Source: Sinomicrobium pectinilyticum
GTDB taxonomy: Bacteria; Bacteroidota; Bacteroidia; Flavobacteriales; Flavobacteriaceae
Assembly (NCBI RefSeq): GCF_003725735.1
Contig: NZ_RJTM01000047.1
Coordinates: forward strand, 1 to 43,992
Length of the DNA: 43,992 bases
Direction: 5' to 3'
Each line of letters starts with the position of its first letter. Position 1 is the stretch's first letter. The translations under genes and the position numbers were made by a program. The notes below the pieces were generated by a model. That model was not told where the DNA came from. It saw nothing but the letters and a program-made list of their open reading frames with translations, and searched no databases. Below, piece after piece: positions 22,914 to 31,480 of this stretch.

Positions 22914-24548
22914 CTAATATCCCGGATTCTGTTCGAGCCGGGCATCGATATTTGCATCGATGGCAGAAAGCGGAATGGGAAAAAGATTGTGATAATCCTG
23001 AACGGAGCTTCCGCTCTCCGGATTATACCGCCTCACTCTTTCGGCAAGTTTGCCTACCCTGTTCAGCGTAAGTCTTCGGGGTTCTTCAATAATAAGTTCC
23101 CTGGCTCTTTCGTCCAGGATGTAATCCAGATCTACCTCTGCGGGTTCTACTTCCGTAGCATGTGCCCGGTTCCTGAGTTCATTTATATCTGCAGCCGCCA
23201 TTTCGGAATTTCCCATACGCCAGTATGCTTCCGCTCTTAACAGGTATGTCTCGGCAAGGCGCATGACATAGGTGTCTTTAAAAGCCCTTCCGAAAGATTC
23301 TCCTTCGGGAAATAACTGAGGCTCTATCTTCATGATCATGGGATAATAATTCACCATAGTATCTGCCTGAATGGCCATTGGGTCTACTTCCTGCCCGAAA
23401 TATGGGGAATCGGGATTGTTGTAATAGTATTTCCGTTTGATGTTGTATCCGGAATTCCTCATGTCCGAAGGGTCTTCTTTCCAGATATCGTTATAGAAAT
23501 AGGATGTGGGCCTCACCCATGCCACTCCACGGCCGAGACTGTCCGTAGTAAGTTCCATACCTGTATTTCCGTCAGGATCTCTTATATCCCACCATTTTGG
23601 TCCCCATGCTCTCAACCATCCGTTGGCATACCACTTTTGTCCTCCTGCGGTACCTCCTGCGGTCTGGAATTCAAATTGCAGCGCCCAGATAGTCTCGGTG
23701 TTTACCGTAGTAGAACGGTTCTGGTTCTCATCCTTGAACAAATCTGCAAAAACATCTCCGGGCCTGTCCGTATAATTACCGAACCGCTCTGTCATCAACC
23801 GATAACGCGGAGAACCTATGACCGCCGTAGCACTGGCCACAGCCGCCTCATAATCTTCCAGGCTGATATATACTTCCGTCAGCAGATGGTTGGCCGCTCC
23901 CCGCTCTATCCTGCCATCTTCCGGGGCTTCTGCAGGCAACCACTGACTTGCGTACTCCAGGTCTTCCCGGACAAATTCATATACTTCCCTGCGGGTGCTA
24001 CGTACAAAATCTGTTCTGGGACTGTCGGATATCCGGTCTACGATGGGTACTCCGCCATAAAGATTGGCAAGCATATTATAGGCATATCCCCTGAAAAATC
24101 TCGCTTCGGCAATTATGGCGTTCTTTTCCTCTTCACTTTCCCAGAAAATATCGGGATTGTCTATATAGGCCAGTATATTATTTGCCCTGGGAATAAGGTC
24201 CAGGTAAGCCCAGTTCCAGTAAAATTCCACACTCCATTGCGCCGGGGTAAGCCAGGTCTGGTAATTCTCAAAATCGGCTAATCCGCGATCCCCCGTACAG
24301 GCCACGTCGGTCCCCAGCCAGAAAGAGTTCATACGGGAACCATCGGGATAAAAGAACAGTTCTCTTGCTGCGATATGCAAACCGGTAACCGCACTCTCAA
24401 AACCTTCTTTATCTACCAGCAGGTTTCCGGAATTGGGTATTCCTATGGGCTCTTCTTTTAAAAAATCTTTCTGGCAGGAACACAATACGGATGCCACTCC
24501 TATCATTACCAGATATACAGTATATTTTATATGATTAGTTTTCATCAC
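22914..24548 (-). CDS. SusD/RagB family outer-membrane glycan-binding lipoprotein
   Basis: The 544-residue protein is the surface lipoprotein that captures oligosaccharide and closes over the SusC channel. The lipobox is VLCSC with Cys at residue 25, followed by QKDFLKEEP, the classic SusD start. Helical TPR-like segments near 90-220 (IPRANNILAYID, AEARFFRGYAYNMLANLYGGVPIV) and the C-terminal MRLAETYLLRAEAYWRMG and INELRNRA stretches are family hallmarks. It starts 14 bases after susC and is the second gene of the PUL. Start taken at the first ATG; a second ATG follows immediately and would make no difference to function. Confidence 0.95.
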   Translation of the reverse strand: MMKTNHIKYTVYLVMIGVASVLCSCQKDFLKEEPIGIPNSGNLLVDKEGFESAVTGLHIAARELFFYPDGSRMNSFWLGTDVACTGDRGLADFENYQTWLTPAQWSVEFYWNWAYLDLIPRANNILAYIDNPDIFWESEEEKNAIIAEARFFRGYAYNMLANLYGGVPIVDRISDSPRTDFVRSTRREVYEFVREDLEYASQWLPAEAPEDGRIERGAANHLLTEVYISLEDYEAAVASATAVIGSPRYRLMTERFGNYTDRPGDVFADLFKDENQNRSTTVNTETIWALQFEFQTAGGTAGGQKWYANGWLRAWGPKWWDIRDPDGNTGMELTTDSLGRGVAWVRPTSYFYNDIWKEDPSDMRNSGYNIKRKYYYNNPDSPYFGQEVDPMAIQADTMVNYYPMIMKIEPQLFPEGESFGRAFKDTYVMRLAETYLLRAEAYWRMGNSEMAAADINELRNRAHATEVEPAEVDLDYILDERARELIIEEPRRLTLNRVGKLAERVRRYNPESGSSVQDYHNLFPIPLSAIDANIDARLEQNPGY

Positions 24549-24562
24549 TTGTTTTTTATGGA

Positions 24563-27550
24563 TTAGAAACTGATATCAAGCCCTCCTACGATGGTTCGCG
24601 CCGAAGGATAAAGATCTCTGATTGTCGAATAACCGCTTTCCGGGTCGGGGCCTATCCAGTCGGTCCAGGTATAGAGGTTCCGTCCGCTCACATACACTTT
24701 AAGTGCATTTAGTCCCAGCTTTTTAACCAGGTCATCCGAAAAATTATAGGCGAGGGTAACATCCTGTAGCCTCACGAAATCCCTGCTCTGATAGAAAGAC
24801 ATTCCCAGCGGATTCGTCCAGTTTAGTGACGGCCGCGAAGCAGAACGGTTTTCAGGGGTCCAGTACCCGGCATCGATCATATTTACGGACCTTCCGGCAT
24901 AATTTGCTCCGGAATACGGGCTGGGGTCCAGCAAAGGCATCGGGGCTTCCCATCCGGCAGCTGCATTAAGGAAGAAAGAGAGGGATATGCCTTTGTAACG
25001 GAAATCATTTCCAAATCCGATCCGATACTTGGGCTGTCTCTGTCCGACTATCGTACGGTCCTCGGGAGTTATCTGTCCGTCACCGTTGATATCCTTCACC
25101 CTTACCCAGCCAGGCCGGTACCCGTCCGGAAGGTCATCACCCTCCTGATAAATACCGTCGAAAACATAATCAAAATTAACGCTGATGGGGTGCCCGATGA
25201 ACCAACCGTTATTCAGGTCATCGTCTTCTGTCCCGTCACCGTCGGTATCACTCCCGTACAGATGTACGATCTCGTTTTTGTTAGTAGAGAAAACCACCGA
25301 TGATGTCCAGCCGAAATCATTTTTATCGATGTTGGTTGTATTAAGTGTCGCTTCAAAACCCTTGTTGCTGATCTCTCCGACGTTAGACAGCACATTGGAA
25401 AAACCGTTTGTCGTGGGAATACTGCGCCCGGTAAGCAGATCGGTGGTTTTGGTATTGTAATATTCCAGCGTACCATTGATACGGTTATTAAAGAGCCCGA
25501 AATCCAATGCGGCATTAAAAGAAACAGAGGTTTCCCATTTCAGATTGGGGTTGGGCATGTTTTCCGAAACGGGGAACGATCCCGTATGGGTGTCGCTCCC
25601 ATCGCCGAACACATATTGATCAAACATGGACTTGTCCAGCGAAGAATACGGGGAAACGGCCTGGTTACCGATCTTTCCGTAAGACAGACGCAATTTCAGG
25701 AGATTGATCTTTTCTCTCACGGCATCCATAAAAGGTTCTTCACTTACAATCCACCCCAATGCGGCAGAAGGAAAATTGCCGTACTTGTTATTTATTCCGA
25801 AAACGGAAGAACCGTCTCTCCTCATTGTAAAGGTAAACAGGTAGCGGCTTTTAAACTGGTAATTGAGCCGGGCCATTGCCGAAACTCCTGTACGGTCCTC
25901 CCCCGAAGAATAGTTGCGCTGTACGTCTGCGATCTCCAGGTTATCCCATCCGTTGACATCGGTAAAAAAATTTCTCCCCTCCGCCGTAGTGCTTTCCATA
26001 TAAAGACTATTGGCCCCGTAAAGAAGCGTAAGGTCGAAATTGTGATCGTCTATTCTTTTTTCGAACTTCACTATATGTTCCATCTGCCAGTTAAAGCGGT
26101 TCTCATTGGTCTTGTTTGCCGCTCCCAGGTTGTTTATACCATTCTGCTGATAGATAGGTATAAAGGTGTAATCATGCCCCCATTGTATATTGGGGTTATA
26201 GTTAAACCTATAGGAAAGACCTTCTAAAAACGGGAAATCAATCTTCAGAAAGGCACTGGCCATAAGATTGTTGTAAATTTCTTCATTCCTGCGCTGTGTA
26301 GCGTTGAAGAGCGGGTTGAGCAACAACTGATCATTGGTAGGGTAAGGCAGAATTTCACCGTTTTCATCCTCTACCCTGGAATAGGGCGACAGCCAGTACA
26401 CCCCTTCGATATCCGCATTGATCCCGGAAAGGTTGCGCTGCGAGTACATACTGTTTACACCGACGGTGAGCCAGGGCGTAATCTTGTTCTCTATATTCAT
26501 ACGTAAGGACAACCTGCTTGCCTTATCCCCGTGGATCAGTCCCTTTTCGTCCACATATCCGCCGGAAATAAAATAGCTGGTCTTTTCCGTTCGCCCGGAA
26601 ACACTGAGATTATATGAGCTTTGCAGGGCTCCCTGCTTCACGTATTTCCAGGGATCAACGGTTTTGCCTTCCCGGTATTGCAATAATTCGGTTTGTGAAT
26701 CGAGTATATTTTCCACGTCCAGAATGGGAGTTTCCCCCGGTCTTGCATTCTGAATGTTATAATCTCTCCGGCGTTGCAGGTAACCTTCTGCATCGTAGAG
26801 AGAAACGGTATTGGCATACTCCGAAAACCCTGCATAGGTATTAAAGCGGATCAGCGGTTTTTCGGATGTACCCCCCTTGGAAGTAATGAGGATAACCCCG
26901 TTAGCAGCCCTAGCCCCGTAAATAGCGGTGGCACTGGCGTCTTTAAGCACCTCCATAGATGCTACATCGGCCGGGTTTATATCGGAAAGTTCACCATAAA
27001 AAAATGCACCATCCAGAATGATAAGGGGATCATTACTGGCGGTAAGTGACGACTGTCCCCGGATAAGAAGATTTCCGCTCTGTCCCGGCCTGCCGTTATC
27101 ATTGAACTGTACACCCGCAACCCTCCCCCTCATGGCCTGAGCCACATTGGTGTTGGGCTGGGATTCCATCTGCTCTACCTCTACCGAGGTTACCGACCCT
27201 GTTACGTTCCGCTTACTTTGCGTACCGTATCCTATAACCACCACTTCATCCAGATTTTCCGCACTCTCCACAAGGGTTACGTTAATCTCATTCTCTGTGC
27301 CTACAATTTTTTCAATCGATTGCATTCCGATATAAGAAAAAATGAGGCGCTCTCCTTCGGAAGCCAGGATGCTGTAATTTCCGTCAAAATCGGTTTGGGT
27401 TCCCCTGCCGGTGCCCTTAATAAGGACATTCACCCCGGGCATAACTATCCCTCCTTCATCAACTGCCTTACCGGTAATAGTCTTTTCCTGCGAAAAGACT
27501 AGTGTGGCAAAGAGCAGACCAACGATCAAATGCAGTTTATGTAACATCAT
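24563..27550 (-). CDS. SusC/RagA family TonB-dependent outer-membrane transporter
   Basis: A 995-residue outer-membrane importer. After the signal peptide (about 1-20) it has a carboxypeptidase-regulatory-like domain (about 22-100, beginning KTITGKAVDEGGIVMPGVNV), then the plug with the SusC hallmark LDEVVVIGYGTQ near 103 and QAMRGRVAGVQ near 140, VEVLKDASATAIYGARAANGVI-type sequence near 205, and a long beta-barrel ending in aromatic Phe (GGLDISF). No N-terminal signalling (STN) domain is present, so it is unlikely to talk directly to an anti-sigma factor. It is the first gene of the minus-strand PUL and diverges from the chitinase gene across a 464-base gap. The leader before the ATG is A-rich, as usual in this phylum. 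Confidence 0.96.
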   Translation of the reverse strand: MMLHKLHLIVGLLFATLVFSQEKTITGKAVDEGGIVMPGVNVLIKGTGRGTQTDFDGNYSILASEGERLIFSYIGMQSIEKIVGTENEINVTLVESAENLDEVVVIGYGTQSKRNVTGSVTSVEVEQMESQPNTNVAQAMRGRVAGVQFNDNGRPGQSGNLLIRGQSSLTASNDPLIILDGAFFYGELSDINPADVASMEVLKDASATAIYGARAANGVILITSKGGTSEKPLIRFNTYAGFSEYANTVSLYDAEGYLQRRRDYNIQNARPGETPILDVENILDSQTELLQYREGKTVDPWKYVKQGALQSSYNLSVSGRTEKTSYFISGGYVDEKGLIHGDKASRLSLRMNIENKITPWLTVGVNSMYSQRNLSGINADIEGVYWLSPYSRVEDENGEILPYPTNDQLLLNPLFNATQRRNEEIYNNLMASAFLKIDFPFLEGLSYRFNYNPNIQWGHDYTFIPIYQQNGINNLGAANKTNENRFNWQMEHIVKFEKRIDDHNFDLTLLYGANSLYMESTTAEGRNFFTDVNGWDNLEIADVQRNYSSGEDRTGVSAMARLNYQFKSRYLFTFTMRRDGSSVFGINNKYGNFPSAALGWIVSEEPFMDAVREKINLLKLRLSYGKIGNQAVSPYSSLDKSMFDQYVFGDGSDTHTGSFPVSENMPNPNLKWETSVSFNAALDFGLFNNRINGTLEYYNTKTTDLLTGRSIPTTNGFSNVLSNVGEISNKGFEATLNTTNIDKNDFGWTSSVVFSTNKNEIVHLYGSDTDGDGTEDDDLNNGWFIGHPISVNFDYVFDGIYQEGDDLPDGYRPGWVRVKDINGDGQITPEDRTIVGQRQPKYRIGFGNDFRYKGISLSFFLNAAAGWEAPMPLLDPSPYSGANYAGRSVNMIDAGYWTPENRSASRPSLNWTNPLGMSFYQSRDFVRLQDVTLAYNFSDDLVKKLGLNALKVYVSGRNLYTWTDWIGPDPESGYSTIRDLYPSARTIVGGLDISF

Positions 27551-28014
27551 ATTCTCTTTTTGATTATTATGAATTAATATATTTGGTCATATATACCGAA
27601 AAGCGATATCCGTAGCGTGACAGGGCCGGGTTAAAATGTACAGGGAGAATACCTGAAAATGTACAAACCTGCTATCAAAAACCTGACTTTCAAAAGTATG
27701 ATGCTCCAGTGCAAAATGTATCCTGTTCTGTCCTGTTAATACCTTGCTCATCTTCATTTCTCCGGGTCTCCCAAAGCCATACGGTTTTTCATTCAGCTTA
27801 AAAACGGGGATCGAACACACTTTATTTTCAGACACTTACACAGATCATCACCGGAAAATGCTTGGTACTTAAATCAGCCCTGTTCAGCTACAAATTGCTG
27901 CAGTTAAGCTAAAAAAATTGGAAACATGCCTGTTTTTATTGTACCTTTTTAATGGTTAAAAAAGTAAGAATTATTATTAAAATTTAATTTATAGAAACAC
28001 AAATACCCTTTATC
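27551..28014. other. 464-base divergent intergenic region between susC and chitinase genes
   Basis: This gap should hold the PUL promoter (minus) and the chitinase promoter (plus). AAAATGTACA occurs at 27633-27642 and 27656-27665 (23 bases apart), and a third AAAATGTA at 27713-27720; each of the first two contains the palindrome TGTACA. A perfect -7-like TAnnTTTG match on the minus strand lies at 27698-27691 but without a well-spaced TTG. A reading frame of 82 codons on the minus strand (27587-27835) has no recognisable features and is probably not a gene. No RNA gene or riboswitch fold was recognised. Confidence 0.5.
27918..27949 (+). promoter_or_regulatory. Candidate promoter for the chitinase-glucanase unit
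   Basis: TTG at 27918-27920, a 21-base spacer, then TACCTTTT at 27942-27949 fit the Bacteroidota pattern TTG-N17-23-TAnnTTTG with one mismatch in the last base. It lies 65 bases before the chitinase ATG. Confidence 0.45.
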
Positions 28015-31000
28015 ATGAATTCACACCTACTTAAGATCCTTCTCCGGAAGTGGATCACACCCCTTATCTTATTTTTGACATTCGGTAACGTCCCATATGC
28101 CCAGGTAAATACGGGCGGAAATGCCTCCACGGCGGACCATCAGAAAGAAATAATCGGTTATATCACCAACTGGGATGCCTGGAAAAGCTCGGCTGCGGGT
28201 GTACCGTCTGCCGGTTCGCTCACGCACCTTAATATCGATTATTCAAAGTATACCATTCTCAATTATTCCTTTTTCGGTGTTTCGGTAGACGGATCGCTTC
28301 ATAGCGGGGACCTGAGAAACAAGAACATTCACCAGGAAGGCCAGGTACAACAGCCGGCCGACATTTTTTTTACCAGTATTTATGACAGCTGGGATATGCT
28401 ATTGCTTTTCGGTGAGATCGAAGCGGTGCATTATATCAGTGAAGATATCAAGACCCGTGCGGAAGCCCAGGGTTTTGTGGTCGAAGTAAACGGCAATACC
28501 TGGGAACATCCGGGCTGGGGGCTCAGCGGTACGCTGCCGCTGCCCCTCCGGAAAGAGGACGGAGCCCCGGGAGTACTGGAACTTGCCCATCAGAACAACG
28601 TAAAGGTAATGGCATCTATAGGAGGATGGAGCATGTGCAAGCACTTTCCCGAAATGGCGGCCGATCCGCAGAAAAGAGCGACCTTTATCGCCGATTGCCA
28701 AAGGCTTATCAATACAGGTTTTGACGGTATCGACCTGGACTGGGAATACCCGGGGCCATACGCCGGGATGAACTTTACAGGAAGCCAGGCCGATTTTACC
28801 AATTTCCTGATCCTCGTACAGGAATTGCGTGCCGCCATTGGCCCGGATAAACTTATCACCGCCGCATTCTCTGCCGACCCGGTGAAAGTCCAGGGGTTCA
28901 ATTGGTCCTCCCTTTCAGCGACCATGGATTATTTTAACTTTATGACCTATGATTTCAATGGCGGGTGGTCGGACATTGCAGGGCATAATTCTCCTTTATA
29001 TCCTTATGACGGTGCCGAGGCCCCGGATTTTAACTGGCAGTCTACCTTAAATGCACTTACTTCGCTCGGGGTTCCGAAAAACAAGATCAACTTCGGAATG
29101 CCTTTTTATGGACGCGGGGTGATTACGGACGGTCCTGCCGGGCTCAATACCGCTACTCAAAAACGAAACGAAACCGTTCAACCGGACGGCGCTATCGTTA
29201 CCTGCGCGGATTTTGTCAACTGGCCCAGGGATGTTTACGATGGGACTCCCAATTATTTCTTCATTCAGCAGGCCATGAATGCCGGGGGATGGACCAGGCA
29301 CTGGGACGACCAGGCCAAAGTTCCCTACCTGACCAAGGATAATTATTTTCTGAGTTATGATGATGAAGAATCCATAACCCATAAATCGCAGTTTATTGTG
29401 GATAATGACCTTGCCGGAGCCATCGTATGGACCGTATACGGTGATCTCGAATTCAGCGGAAGTCCGGAAAGTTTCGGTACCAAACTGAAACGCTGGCCCT
29501 CTATGTCCTCTCCCCTTATCAATACGGTAAACGAAGCATTCGCCGGGGAAGGCAGTACACTCCCCACGGTACGTATCACCTCCCCGGAAAGCGGAACGGC
29601 TTTCGGGGCCGGTGAAAATATAACCATTGAAGCCACCGCATCGGGAGGTACCATAACCAAGGTAGAGTTCTTTAACGGGGAAGAAAAACTGGGGGAAGAT
29701 ACCGAAGCCCCTTATAGTTTTACCTGGAATAATATTCCGGAAGGCAGTCACAATATCAAAGTAGTTGCCACAAGCGATGCAGGAACTACCGTGTCTTCGG
29801 AAAGTATATCCATAACCGCAAGTACAGACTCCGCCTGTCCTGATGATTTTCGTATTGTAGGGTATATGCCGTCCTGGGCTGGGACTGCTGCCGAAATACA
29901 ATATGACAAGCTGACACATATTATATATGCTTTTATCAATCCGCAGGCATCGGGAGACGGTAGCCTTACGGCCATCGAAAACCCGGCAAAACTGCAACAA
30001 ATAGTTTCCAGCGCTCATACCAGCGGTGTTAAGGTAATGATCGCCGTAGGCGGATGGACCGACCTCAACAATCCCGGGTTTGAAACACTCTCCGCCAATG
30101 CCGCATCCCGTCAGAACTTTGCCGATAACCTGCTCGGCCTTGTCAACCAGTACAACCTGGACGGGGTGGATATAGACTGGGAATATCCCCGTGAAGGTAA
30201 CCAGCCACAGAACTATGCTGCCATGATGCAAAAACTTGCAGAAGTGATGCATAGCAACGGCAAACTCCTCACAGCAGCAGTTGCCGCAGTGGGCTATTAT
30301 GCCGACGGTATCCTGGACAGCGTATTCCCTCATATTGATTTCCTTAACCTTATGGCTTATGACGGAGGAAGCGGATCTACGCATTCGCCCTACAGCTATG
30401 CCGTACAGACGCTCGATTATTGGCTGGGGCGTGGACTTCCGGCATCCAAAGCCGTCCTCGGTGTGCCTTTCTACGCCCGGCCATCCTGGAGTTCGTACCG
30501 TAATCTCGTAGCCAGCGGAGCCGATCCGAACAGCGATACTTATAATGGTGATTACTACAACGGGCTGGCCACAATACGGCAGAAAACACAATTGGCAGCA
30601 GACCGTGCTTCCGGGATTATGATATGGGAGCTTTCGCAGGACACGAACGATAATATTGCTATTTCCCTGCTCAATGCCATTCACGATGAAGCTCCTGATG
30701 ATTGCCAGGGTAACGGAGGAAATCCGAGTATATTTTTCACATCACCAGCCAACGGCAGTACCGTAACCACAGGGGAGCCGGTAACGCTTTCGGTAAACGC
30801 CAATGATGACGGCAGCATTACCTCTGTTGTATTTGAAGTGAACGGACAAACCCTTACCGCTTCCGGAACGCAAGGTTCCTATGCTGCCTCCTGGACTCCA
30901 CCTTCGGACGGAACGTATACCATAACCGCCACTGTTACGGACAATGAAGGAAACACAGCAAGCGCACAACTAACGCTTACGGCAGGTTCCGTTTCCGGTT

Positions 31001-31443
31001 GTTCCGCTCCTGCCTGGGGGGCCAATAGTATATATGTTGCTGATGACCAGGTTTCTCATAACGGTGGATTATACAGGGCAAAATGGTGGACGCAGAACGA
31101 AAACCCGGAAACACATTCGGCAGAATGGGATGTCTGGGAATACCTGGGGCCGTGTAACAGTGCTTCTATAGCTTCCGGTAAAGAGGTGTCACCGGCCGTA
31201 CTGTACCCGAATCCGTTTTACGGAACCGCTACGCTGGAAGTAAATCTCAAAAAAAGCGGTAATACAAAAATATTGATGTACAATAATTCCGGAAGGCTTA
31301 TCCGGAATGTCAGTGAGGGAGACCTTCGTAAAGGCAGGAATGAAATAACCATAGAAGGGTCCTCCCTGCCGCGAGGAGCATATTACCTCAAAATTTACAG
31401 TCCCGATAATAAATCTATAACCATACCCGTGATTAAAAACTAG
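28015..31443 (+). CDS. Secreted chitinase with two GH18 catalytic domains, CBM5/12-like domain and T9SS tail
   Basis: A 1142-residue enzyme cutting beta-1,4-GlcNAc chains. Order: signal peptide (1-29); GH18 domain 1 (about 45-490) with SIGGWS and the catalytic motif DGIDLDWE, Glu at about 244; Ig-like spacer (about 518-602, PTVRITSPESGTAFGAGENI); GH18 domain 2 (about 612-890) with VGGW and DGVDIDWE, Glu at about 723; a second Ig-like spacer (about 905-990); a small aromatic chitin-binding domain (about 996-1047, YRAKWWTQNENP); and a T9SS type A sorting domain (about 1062-1142, YPNPF start). Domain 1 carries a long insertion (about 95-175) rich in W and H. The arrangement recalls the large two-GH18 T9SS-secreted chitinase ChiA of Flavobacterium johnsoniae. 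The glucanase gene follows after 37 bases, probably in the same operon. Confidence 0.95.
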   Translation: MNSHLLKILLRKWITPLILFLTFGNVPYAQVNTGGNASTADHQKEIIGYITNWDAWKSSAAGVPSAGSLTHLNIDYSKYTILNYSFFGVSVDGSLHSGDLRNKNIHQEGQVQQPADIFFTSIYDSWDMLLLFGEIEAVHYISEDIKTRAEAQGFVVEVNGNTWEHPGWGLSGTLPLPLRKEDGAPGVLELAHQNNVKVMASIGGWSMCKHFPEMAADPQKRATFIADCQRLINTGFDGIDLDWEYPGPYAGMNFTGSQADFTNFLILVQELRAAIGPDKLITAAFSADPVKVQGFNWSSLSATMDYFNFMTYDFNGGWSDIAGHNSPLYPYDGAEAPDFNWQSTLNALTSLGVPKNKINFGMPFYGRGVITDGPAGLNTATQKRNETVQPDGAIVTCADFVNWPRDVYDGTPNYFFIQQAMNAGGWTRHWDDQAKVPYLTKDNYFLSYDDEESITHKSQFIVDNDLAGAIVWTVYGDLEFSGSPESFGTKLKRWPSMSSPLINTVNEAFAGEGSTLPTVRITSPESGTAFGAGENITIEATASGGTITKVEFFNGEEKLGEDTEAPYSFTWNNIPEGSHNIKVVATSDAGTTVSSESISITASTDSACPDDFRIVGYMPSWAGTAAEIQYDKLTHIIYAFINPQASGDGSLTAIENPAKLQQIVSSAHTSGVKVMIAVGGWTDLNNPGFETLSANAASRQNFADNLLGLVNQYNLDGVDIDWEYPREGNQPQNYAAMMQKLAEVMHSNGKLLTAAVAAVGYYADGILDSVFPHIDFLNLMAYDGGSGSTHSPYSYAVQTLDYWLGRGLPASKAVLGVPFYARPSWSSYRNLVASGADPNSDTYNGDYYNGLATIRQKTQLAADRASGIMIWELSQDTNDNIAISLLNAIHDEAPDDCQGNGGNPSIFFTSPANGSTVTTGEPVTLSVNANDDGSITSVVFEVNGQTLTASGTQGSYAASWTPPSDGTYTITATVTDNEGNTASAQLTLTAGSVSGCSAPAWGANSIYVADDQVSHNGGLYRAKWWTQNENPETHSAEWDVWEYLGPCNSASIASGKEVSPAVLYPNPFYGTATLEVNLKKSGNTKILMYNNSGRLIRNVSEGDLRKGRNEITIEGSSLPRGAYYLKIYSPDNKSITIPVIKN

Positions 31444-31480
31444 ATGTTTTTATAAAGCGGGTGACCCAAAATCTTACATT

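Noticed and set aside
27691-27698. Minus-strand TAnnTTTG match as susC promoter
   Set aside because: No TTG at the usual distance, and it would give a leader of about 140 bases; kept only as a remark.
27587-27835. 82-codon frame in the susC-chitinase gap
   Set aside because: No recognisable domain or helpful start context, and it overlaps the region where the susC promoter should be; more likely untranslated.
29047-30684. Long open frame (545 codons) antisense to the chitinase gene
   Set aside because: It lies wholly opposite a well-supported double-GH18 gene, shows no domain and is rich in Gly, Ile and His as expected for the complement of this coding sequence.
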